From contig JAUIMM010002323.1 in NCBI GenBank assembly GCA_031769625.1, forward strand, positions 186,001 through 250,000: a stretch of DNA of 64,000 nt. The letters are read 5' to 3'. The position numbers and the translations under genes are program-made. Position 1 is the first letter of the stretch. Every line of letters starts with the position of its first letter. The notes below the pieces were generated by a model that searched no databases, was not told the origin of the DNA, and saw only the letters and a program-made list of their open reading frames with translations. Source of the stretch: Taudactylus pleione. Taxonomy: Eukaryota > Chordata > Amphibia > Anura > Myobatrachidae. This document shows positions 52,501-62,981 of this stretch, piece after piece.

Positions 52501-54002
52501 TAGGCCAAAATGCATTGAAAGCAATGGAAATAACAAAAGCGCATACTTTGTGATATCTCCTCTTGTAGCAAACACAGACAGCTCAAAATTTCACTGGATG
52601 TGTTGAAGACCAAGACCCACAAATGTGATGTGAAATGGTTTTTCTCCCATGTTGTGTTTAAGAGAAAACAGCAAATGGACGTTTTAGGCCAAAATGCTTT
52701 GAAAGCAATGGAAACAACAAAAGCGCATACTTTGTGATATCTCCTCTTGTAGCAAACACAGACAGCTCAAAATTTCACTGGATGTGTTGAAGACCAAGAC
52801 CCACAAATGTGATGTGAAATGGTTTTTCTCCCATGTTGCTTTTAAGAGAAAACAGCAAATGCAAGTTTTAGGCCAAAATGCATTGAAAGCAATGGAAATA
52901 ACAAAAGTCCATACTTTGTGATATCTCCTCTTGTAGCAAACACAGACAGCTCAAAATTGCACTGGATGTGTTGAAGACCAAGACCCACAAATGTGATGTG
53001 AAATGGTTTTTCTCCCATGTTGCGTTTAAGAGAAAACAGCAAATGCACGTTTTAGGCCAAAATGCTTTGAAAGCAATGGAAACAACAAAAGCGCATACTT
53101 TGTGATATCTCCTCTTGTAGCAAACACAGACAGCTCAAAATTTCACTGGATGTGTTGAAGACCAAGACCACAAATGTGATGTGAAATGGTTTTTCTCCCA
53201 TGTTGCGTTTAAGAGAAAACAGCAAATGCACGTTTTAGGCCAAAATGCTTTGAAAGCAATGGAAACAACAAAAGCGCATACTTTGTGATATCTCCTCTTG
53301 TAGCAAACACAGACAGCTCAAAATTTCACTGGATGTGTTGAAGACCAAGACCCACAAATGTGATGTGAAATGGTTTTTCTCCCATGTTGCGTTTAAGAGA
53401 AAACAGCAAATGCAAGTTTTAGGCCAAAATGCATTGAAAGCAATGAAAACAACAAAAGCTCATACTTTGTGATATCTCCTCTTGTAGCAAACACAGACAG
53501 CTCAAAATTTCACTGGATGTGTTGAAGACCAAGACCCACAAATGTGATGTGAAATGGTTTTTCTAACATGTTGCGTTTAAGAGAAAACAGCAAATGCACG
53601 TTTTAGGCCAAAATGCTTTGAAAGCAATGGAAACAACAAAAGCGCATACTTTGTGATATCTCCTCTTGTAGCAAACACAGACAGCTCAAAATTGCACTGG
53701 ATGTGTTGAAGACCAAGACCCACAAATGTGATGTGAAATGGTTTTTCTCCCATGTTGCGTTTAAGAGAAAACAGCAAATGCAAGTTTTAGGCCAAAATGC
53801 ATTGAAAGCAATGAAAACAACAAAAGCTCATACTTTGTGATATCTCCTCTTGTAGCAAACACAGACAGCTCAAAATTTCACTGGATGTGTTGAAGACCAA
53901 GACCCACAAATGTGATGTGAAATGGTTTTTCTCCCATGTTGCGTTTAAGAGAAAACAGCAAATGCACGTTTTAGGCCAAAATGCTTTGAAAGCAATGGAA
54001 AC
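49588..54002 (+). repeat. 24-monomer tandem duplication, copy 2 (4415 bp)
   Basis: This is the longest and cleanest duplication in the window, directly adjacent to copy 1. By eye I found only 51209 (CACATTTT for CACGTTTT) and 53565-53566 (TTCTAACATG for TTCTCCCATG) as differences, then 54048 (CACAAACAGC) just past the end. This is the strongest candidate for the most recent event. Confidence 0.9.
51304..53065 (+). repeat. Block repeated 2943 bp downstream (16-monomer shift), copy 1
   Basis: The block aligns with 54247-56008. Shared features are two TTTTAAG/GTCCAT monomers seven units apart, GCATGTTTT (near 51758/54701), CCCAAAAATG and the AAAAGAGCAT-CATTTAAG-TGTTTAAG series. TGGACGTTTT (52678 G) is not shared with 55621 C. 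Confidence 0.75.
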
Positions 54003-54246
54003 AACAAAAGCGCATACTTTGTGATATCTCCTCTTGTAGCAAACACAAACAGCTCAAAATTGCACTGGATGTGTTGAAGACCAAGACCCACAAATGTGAT
54101 GTGAAATGGTTTTTCTCCCATGTTGCGTTTAAGAGAAAACAGCAAATGCACGTTTTAGGCCAAAATGCATTGAAAGCAATGGAAATAACAAAAGCGCATA
54201 CTTTGTGATATCTCCTCTTGTAGCAAACACAGACAGCTCAAAATTT

Positions 54247-56008
54247 CACTGGATGTGTTGAAGACCAAGACCCACAAATGTGATGTGAAATGGTTTTTCT
54301 CCCATGTTGCGTTTAAGAGAAAACAGCAAATGCACGTTTTAGGCCAAAATGCTTTGAAAGCAATGGAAACAACAAAAGCGCATACTTTGTGATATCTCCT
54401 CTTGTAGCAAACACAGACAGCTCAAAATTTCACTGGATGTGTTGAAGACCAAGACCCACAAATGTGATGTGAAATGGTTTTTCTCCCATGTTGCTTTTAA
54501 GAGAAAACAGCAAATGCAAGTTTTAGGCCAAAATGCATTGAAAGCAATGGAAATAACAAAAGTCCATACTTTGTGATATCTCCTCTTGTAGCAAACACAG
54601 ACAGCTCAAAATTGCACTGGATGTGTTGAAGACCAAGACCCACAAATGTGATGTGAAATGGTTTTTCTCCCATGTTGCGTTTAAGAGAAAACAGCAAATG
54701 CATGTTTTAGGCCAAAATGCATTGAAAGCAATGGAAACAACAAAAGCGCATACTTTGTGATATCTCCTCTTGTAGCAAACACAGACAGCTCAAAATTTCA
54801 CTGGATGTGTTGAAGACCAAGACCCAAAAATGTGATGTGAAATGGTTTTTCTCCCATGTTGCGTTTAAGAGAAAACAGCAAATGCAAGTTTTAGGCCAAA
54901 ATGCATTGAAAGCAATGAAAACAACAAAAGCGCATACTTTGTGATATCTCCTCTTGTAGCAAACACAGACAGCTCAAAATTTCACTGGATGTGTTGAAGA
55001 CCAAGACCCACAAATGTGATGTGAAATGGTTTTTCTCCCATGTTGCGTTTAAGAGAAAACAGCAAATGCACGTTTTAGGCCAAAATGCTTTGAAAGCAAT
55101 GGAAACAACAAAAGCGCATACTTTGTGATATCTCCTCTTGTAGCAAACACAGACAGCTCAAAATTTCACTGGATGTGTTGAAGACCAAGACCCACAAATG
55201 TGATGTGAAATGGTTTTTCTCCCATGTTGCGTTTAAGAGAAAAGAGCAAATGCACGTTTTAGGCCAAAATGCATTGAAAGCAATGGAAACAACAAAAGAG
55301 CATACTTTGTGTTATCTCCTCTTGTAGCAAACACAGACAGCTCAAAATTTCACTGGATGTGTTGAAGACCAAAACCCACAAATGTGATGTGAAATGGTTT
55401 TTCTCCCATGTTGCATTTAAGAGAAAACAGCAAATGCAAGTTTTAGGCCAAAATGCATTGAAAGCAATGGAAATAACAAAAGCGCATACTTTGTGATATC
55501 TCCTCTTGTAGCAAACACAGACAGCTCAAAATTTCACTGGATGTGTTGAAGACCAAGACCCACAAATGTGATGTGAAATGGTTTTTCTCCCATGTTGTGT
55601 TTAAGAGAAAACAGCAAATGCACGTTTTAGGCCAAAATGCTTTGAAAGCAATGGAAACAACAAAAGCGCATACTTTGTGATATCTCCTCTTGTAGCAAAC
55701 ACAGACAGCTCAAAATTTCACTGGATGTGTTGAAGACCAAGACCCACAAATGTGATGTGAAATGGTTTTTCTCCCATGTTGCTTTTAAGAGAAAACAGCA
55801 AATGCAAGTTTTAGGCCAAAATGCATTGAAAGCAATGGAAATAACAAAAGTCCATACTTTGTGATATCTCCTCTTGTAGCAAACACAGACAGCTCAAAAT
55901 TGCACTGGATGTGTTGAAGACCAAGACCCACAAATGTGATGTGAAATGGTTTTTCTCCCATGTTGCGTTTAAGAGAAAACAGCAAATGCACGTTTTAGGC
56001 CAAAATGC
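54247..56008 (+). repeat. Block repeated 2943 bp upstream (16-monomer shift), copy 2
   Basis: This is the second copy of 51304-53065. It has a private AAAAGAGCAAATGC near 55241 (AACAGC changed to AAGAGC). The copies are not adjacent: 1.2 kb of the 24-mer duplication lies between, so at least two events overlap here. Confidence 0.75.
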
Positions 56009-57644
56009 ATTGAAAGCAATGAAAACAACAAAAGCGCATACTTTGTGATATCTCCTCTTGTAGCAAACACAGACAGCTCAAAATTTCACTGGATGTGTTG
56101 AAGACCAAGACCCACAAATGTGATGTGAAATGGTTTTTCTCCCATGTTGCGTTTAAGAGAAAACAGCAAATGCACGTTTTAGGCCAAAATGCTTTGAAAG
56201 CAATGGAAACAACAAAAGCGCATACTTTGTGATATCTCCTCTTGTAGCAAACACAGACAGCTCAAAATTTCACTGGATGTGTTGAAGACCAAGACCCACA
56301 AATGTGATGTGAAATGGTTTTTCTCCCATGTTGCGTTTAAGAGAAAACAGCAAATGCACGTTTTAGGCCAAAATGCTTTGAAAGCAATGGAAACAACAAA
56401 AGCGCATACTTTGTGATATCTCCTCTTGTAGCAAACACAGACAGCTCAAAATTTCACTGGATGTGTTGAAGACCAAGACCCACAAATGTGATGTGAAATG
56501 GTTTTTCTCCCATGTTGCGTTTAAGAGAAAACAGCAACTGCACGTTTTAGGCCAAAATGCTTTGAAAGCAATGGAAACAACAAAAGCGCATACTTTGTGA
56601 TATCTCCTCTTGTAGCAAACACAGACAGCTCAAAATTTCACTGGATGTGTTGAAGACCAAGACCCACAAATGTGATGTGAAATGGTTTTTCTCCCATGTT
56701 GCGTTTAAGAGAAAACAGCAAATGCACGTTTTAGGCCAAAATGTATTGAAAGCAATGGAAATAACAAAAGTCCATACTTTGTGATATCTCCTCTTGTAGC
56801 AAACACAGACAGCTCAAAATTGCACTGGATGTGTTGAAGACCAAGACCCACAAATGTGATGTGAAATGGTTTTTCTCCCATGTTGCGTTTAAGAGAAAAC
56901 AGCAAATGCAAGTTTTAGGCCAAAATGCATTGAAAGCAATGAAAACAACAAAAGCTCATACTTTGTGATATCTCCTCTTGTAGCAAACACAGACAGCTCA
57001 AAATTTCACTGGATGTGTTGAAGACCAAGACCCACAAATGTGATGTGAAATGGTTTTTCTCCCATGTTGCGTTTAAGAGAAAACAGCAAATGCACGTTTT
57101 AGGCCAAAATGCTTTGAAAGCAATGGAAACAACAAAAGCGCATACTTTGTGATATCTCCTCTTGTAGCAAACACAGACAGCTCAAAATTTCACTGGATGT
57201 GTTGAAGACCAAGACCCACAAATGTGATGTGAAATGGTTTTTCTCCCATGTTGCGTTTAAGAGAAAACAGCAAATGCACGTTTTAGGCCAAAATGCATTG
57301 AAAGCAATGGAAACAACAAAAGAGCATACTTTGTGTTATCTCCTCTTGTAGCAAACACAGACAGCTCAAAATTTCACTGGATGTGTTGAAGACCAAAACC
57401 CACAAATGTGATGTGAAATGGTATTCCCCAATGTTGCATTTAAGAGAAAACAGCAAATGCAAGTTTTAGGCCAAAATGCATTGAAAGCAATGGAAATAAC
57501 AAAAGCGCATACTTTGTGATATCTCCTCTTGTAGCAAACACAGACAGCTCAAAATTTCACTGGATGTGTTGAAGACCAAGACCCACAAATGTGATGTGAA
57601 ATGGTTTTTCTCCCATGTTGCGTTTAAGAGAAAACAGCAAATGC
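54918..57644 (+). repeat. Block repeated 5337 bp downstream (29-monomer shift), copy 1
   Basis: The block aligns with 60255-62981: TGTTTAAG 55598/60935, CAACTGCACG 56538/61875, AATGTATTG near 56740/62077 and GGTATTC near 57419/62756. The private variant GGTATTCCCCAATG near 57419-57432 replaces GGTATTCTCCCATG. Confidence 0.75.
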
Positions 57645-59400
57645 ACGTTTTAGGCCAAAATGCTTTGAAAGCAATGGAAACAACAAAAGCGCATACTTTG
57701 TGATATCTCCTCTTGTAGCAAACACAGACAGCTCAAAATTTCACTGGATGTGTTGAAGACCAAGTCCCACAAATGTGATGTGAAATGGTTTTTCTCCCAT
57801 GTTGCGTTTAAGAGAAAACAGCAACTGCACGTTTTAGGCCAAAATGCTTTGAAAGCAATGGAAACAACAAAAGCACATACTTTGTGATATCTCCTCTTGT
57901 AGCAAACACAGACAGCTCAAAATTTCACTGGATGTGTTGAAGACCAAGACCCACAAATGTGATGTGAAATGGTTTTTCTCCCATGTTGCGTTTAAGAGAA
58001 AACAGCAAATGCACGTTTTAGGCCAAAATGTATTGAAAGCAATGGAAATAACAAAAGTCCATACTTTATGATATCTCCTCTTGTAGCAAACACAGACAGC
58101 TCAAAATTGCACTGGATGTGTTGAAGACCAAGACCCACAAATGTGATGTGAAATGGTTTTTCTCCCATGTTGCGTTTAAGAGAAAACAGCAAATGCAAGT
58201 TTTAGGCCAAAATGCATTGAAAGCAATGAAAACAACAAAAGCTCATACTTTGTGATATCTCCTCTTGTAGCAAACACAGACAGCTCAAAATTTCACTGGA
58301 TGTGTTGAAGACCAAGACCCACAAATGTGATGTGAAATGGTTTTTCTCCCATGTTGCGTTTAAGAGAAAACAGCAAATGCACGTTTTAGGCCAAAATGCT
58401 TTGAAAGCAATGGAAACAACAAAAGCGCATAGTTTGTGATATCTCCTCTTGTAGCAAACACAGACAGCTCAAAATTGCACTGGATGTGTTGAAGACCAAG
58501 ACCCACAAATGTGATGTGAAATGGTTTTTCTCCCATGTTGCGTTTAAGAGAAAACAGCAAATGCACGTTTTAGGCCAAAATGCTTTGAAAGCAATGAAAA
58601 CTACAAAAGCGCATACTTTGTGATATCTCCTCTTGTAGCAAAAACACAGAGAGCTCAAAATTTCACTGGATGTGTTGAAGACCAAGACCCACAAATGTGA
58701 TGTGAAATGGTTTTTCTCCCATGTTGCGTTTAAGAGAAAACAGCAAATGCTCATTTTATGCCAAAATGCATTGAAAGCAATGGAAACAACAAAAGCGCAT
58801 ATTTTATGATATCTCCTCTTGTAGCAAACACAGACAGCTCAAAATTTCACTGGATGTGTTGAAGACCAAGACCCACAAATGTGATGTGAAATGGTTTTTC
58901 TCCCATGTTGCTTTTAAGAGAAAACAGCAAATGCAAGTTTTAGGCCAAAATGCATTGAAAGCAATGGAAATAACAAAAGTCCATACTTTGTGATATCTCC
59001 TCTTGTAGCAAACACAGACAGCTCAAAATTGCACTGGATGTGTTGAAGACCAAGACCCACAAATATGATGTGAAAAGGTTTTTCTCCCATGTTGCGTTTA
59101 AGAGAAAACAGCAAATGCACGTTTTAGGCCAAAATGCATTGAAAGCAATGGAAACAACAAAAGCGCATACTTTGTGATATCTCCTCTTGTAGCAAACACA
59201 GACAGCTCAAAATTTCACTGGATGTGTTGAAGACCAAGACCCACAAATGTGATGTGAAATGGTTTTTCTCCCATGTTGCTTTTAAGAGAAAACAGCAAAT
59301 GCAAGTTTTAGGCCAAAATGCATTGAAAGCAATGGAAATAACAAAAGTCCATATTTTGTGATATCTCCTCTTGTAGCAAACACAGACAGCTCAAAATTTC
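57400..59400 (+). repeat. Variant-rich patch of the array
   Basis: Private substitutions cluster here: ATTCCCCAATG (near 57421), CAAGTCCCAC (57765), AAGCACATAC (57875), CTTTATGAT (58068), CATAGTTTG (58432), GAGAGC (58651), ATTTTATGAT (58802 and 58807) and CATATTTTG (59354). The 45.2-54.0 kb stretch shows only a few differences between 4.4-kb copies. The patch also contains a chimeric monomer near 59330-59400 in which GTCCAT is followed by AATTTCAC instead of the usual AATTGCAC. Confidence 0.65.
58436..59279 (+). repeat. Isolated anchor-like core module, copy at 58.5 kb
   Basis: This matches 36536-37379 apart from changes I noticed at 58651 (GAGAGC for GACAGC), 58802 and 58807 (ATTTTATGAT for ACTTTGTGAT). 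The match ends where this copy continues with TTGCTTTTAAG and the 37 kb copy with TTGCGTTTAAG. Confidence 0.7.
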
Positions 59401-60254
59401 ACTGGATGTGTTGAAGACCAAGACCCACAAATGTGATGTGAAATGGTTTTTCTCCCATGTTGCGTTTAAGAGAAAACAGCAAATGCACGTTTTAGGCCAA
59501 AATGCTTTGAAAGCAATGGAAATAACAAAAGCGCATACTTTGTGATATCTCCTCTTGTAGCAAACACAGACAGCTCAAAATTTCACTGGATGTGTTGAAG
59601 ACCAAAACCCACAAATGTGATGTGAAATGGTTTTTCTCCCATGTTGCATTTAAGAGAAAACAGCAAATGCAAGTTTTAGGCCAAAATGCATTGAAAGCAA
59701 TGGAAATAACAAAAGCGCATACTTTGTGATATCTCCTCTTGTAGCAAACACAGACAGCTCAAAATTTCACTGGATGTGTTGAAGACCAAGACCCACAAAT
59801 GTGATGTGAAATGGTTTTTCTCCCATGTTGCGTTTAAGAGAAAACAGCAAATGCACGTTTTAGGCCAAAATGCTTTGAAAGCAATGGAAACAACAAAAGC
59901 GCATACTTTGTGATATCTCCTCTTGTAGCAAACACAGACAGCTCAAAATTTCACTGGATGTGTTGAAGACCAAGACCCACAAATGTGATGTGAAATGGTT
60001 TTTCTCCCATGTTGCTTTTAAGAGAAAACAGCAAATGCAAGTTTTAGGCCAAAATGCATTGAAAGCAATGGAAATAACAAAAGTCCATACTTTGTGATAT
60101 CTCCTCTTGTAGCAAACACAGACAGCTCAAAATTGCACTGGATGTGTTGAAGACCAAGACCCACAAATGTGATGTGAAATGGTTTTTCTCCCATGTTGCG
60201 TTTAAGAGAAAACAGCAAATGCATGTTTTAGGCCAAAATGCATTGAAAGCAATG

Positions 60255-62981
60255 GAAACAACAAAAGCGCATACTTTGTGATATCTCCTCTTGTAGCAAA
60301 CACAGACAGCTCAAAATTTCACTGGATGTGTTGAAGACCAAGACCCACAAATGTGATGTGAAATGGTTTTTCTCCCATGTTGCGTTTAAGAGAAAACAGC
60401 AAATGCACGTTTTAGGCCAAAATGCTTTGAAAGCAATGGAAACAACAAAAGCGCATACTTTGTGATATCTCCTCTTGTAGCAAACACAGACAGCTCAAAA
60501 TTTCACTGGATGTGTTGAAGACCAAGACCCACAAATGTGATGTGAAATGGTTTTTCTCCCATGTTGCGTTTAAGAGAAAACAGCAAATGCACGTTTTAGG
60601 CCAAAATGCATTGAAAGCAATGGAAACAACAAAAGAGCATACTTTGTGTTATCTCCTCTTGTAGCAAACACAGACAGCTCAAAATTTCACTGGATGTGTT
60701 GAAGACCAAAACCCACAAATGTGATGTGAAATGGTTTTTCTCCCATGTTGCATTTAAGAGAAAACAGCAAATGCAAGTTTTAGGCCAAAATGCATTGAAA
60801 GCAATGGAAATAACAAAAGCGCATACTTTGTGATATCTCCTCTTGTAGCAAACACAGACAGCTCAAAATTTCACTGGATGTGTTGAAGACCAAGACCCAC
60901 AAATGTGATGTGAAATGGTTTTTCTCCCATGTTGTGTTTAAGAGAAAACAGCAAATGCACGTTTTAGGCCAAAATGCTTTGAAAGCAATGGAAACAACAA
61001 AAGCGCATACTTTGTGATATCTCCTCTTGTAGCAAACACAGACAGCTCAAAATTTCACTGGATGTGTTGAAGACCAAGACCCACAAATGTGATGTGAAAT
61101 GGTTTTTCTCCCATGTTGCTTTTAAGAGAAAACAGCAAATGCAAGTTTTAGGCCAAAATGCATTGAAAGCAATGGAAATAACAAAAGTCCATACTTTGTG
61201 ATATCTCCTCTTGTAGCAAACACAGACAGCTCAAAATTGCACTGGATGTGTTGAAGACCAAGACCCACAAATGTGATGTGAAATGGTTTTTCTCCCATGT
61301 TGCGTTTAAGAGAAAACAGCAAATGCACGTTTTAGGCCAAAATGCATTGAAAGCAATGAAAACAACAAAAGCGCATACTTTGTGATATCTCCTCTTGTAG
61401 CAAACACAGACAGCTCAAAATTTCACTGGATGTGTTGAAGACCAAGACCCACAAATGTGATGTGAAATGGTTTTTCTCCCATGTTGCGTTTAAGAGAAAA
61501 CAGCAAATGCATGTTTTAGGCCAAAATGCTTTGAAAGCAATGGAAACAACAAAAGCGCATACTTTGTGATATCTCCTCTTGTAGCAAACACAGACAGCTC
61601 AAAATTTCACTGGATGTGTTGAAGACCAAGACCCACAAATGTGATGTGAAATGGTTTTTCTCCCATGTTGCGTTTAAGAGAAAACAGCAAATGCACGTTT
61701 TAGGCCAAAATGCTTTGAAAGCAATGGAAACAACAAAAGCGCATACTTTGTGATATCTCCTCTTGTAGCAAACACAGACAGCTCAAAATTTCACTGGATG
61801 TGTTGAAGACCAAGACCCACAAATGTGATGTGAAATGGTTTTTCTCCCATGTTGCGTTTAAGAGAAAACAGCAACTGCACGTTTTAGGCCAAAATGCTTT
61901 GAAAGCAATGGAAACAACAAAAGCGCATACTTTGTGATATCTCCTCTTGTAGCAAACACAGACAGCTCAAAATTTCACTGGATGTGTTGAAGACCAAGAC
62001 CCACAAATGTGATGTGAAATGGTTTTTCTCCCATGTTGCGTTTAAGAGAAAACAGCAAATGCACGTTTTAGGCCAAAATGTATTGAAAGCAATGGAAATA
62101 ACAAAAGTCCATACTTTGTGATATCTCCTCTTGTAGCAAACACAGACAGCTCAAAATTGCACTGGATGTGTTGAAGACCAAGACCCACAAATGTGATGTG
62201 AAATGGTTTTTCTCCCATGTTGCGTTTAAGAGAAAACAGCAAATGCAAGTTTTAGGCCAAAATGCATTGAAAGCAATGAAAACAACAAAAGCTCATACTT
62301 TGTGATATCATCTCTTGTAGCAAACACAGACAGCTCAAAATTTCACTGGATGTGTTGAAGACCAAGACCCACAAATGTGATGTGAAATGGTTTTTCTCCC
62401 ATGTTGCGTTTAAGAGAAAACAGCAAATGCACGTTTTAGGCCAAAATGCTTTGAAAGCAATGGAAACAACAAAAGCGCATACTTTGTGATATCTCCTCTT
62501 GTAGCAAACACAGACAGCTCAAAATTTCACTGGATGTGTTGAAGACCAAGACCCACAAATGTGATGTGAAATGGTTTTTCTCCCATGTTGCGTTTAAGAG
62601 AAAACAGCAAATGCATGTTTTAGGCCAAAATGCATTGAAAGCAATGGAAACAACAAAAGAGCATACTTTGTGTTATCACCTCTTGTAGCAAACACAGACA
62701 GCTCAAAATTTCACTGGATGTGTTGAAGACCAAAACCCACAAATGTGATGTGAAATGGTATTCTCCCATGTTGCATTTAAGAGAAAACAGCAAATGCAAG
62801 TTTTAGGCCAAAATGCATTGAAAGCAATGGAAATAACAAAAGCGCATACTTTGTGATATCTCCTCTTGTAGCAAACACAGACAGCTCAAAATTTCACTGG
62901 ATGTGTTGAAGACCAAGACCCACAAATGTGATGTGAAATGGTTTTTCTCCCATGTTGCGTTTAAGAGAAAACAGCAAATGC
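60255..62981 (+). repeat. Block repeated 5337 bp upstream (29-monomer shift), copy 2
   Basis: This is the second copy of 54918-57644, with extra changes GCATGTTTT near 61510 and 62614, TATCATCTCTTG near 62307 and TTATCACCTC near 62674. Just upstream of this copy, one monomer present near 54830-55010 (with CCCAAAAATG and GAAAACAAC) is missing near 60345. The step between GTCCAT monomers falls from 1288 to 1104 bp. Confidence 0.75.
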
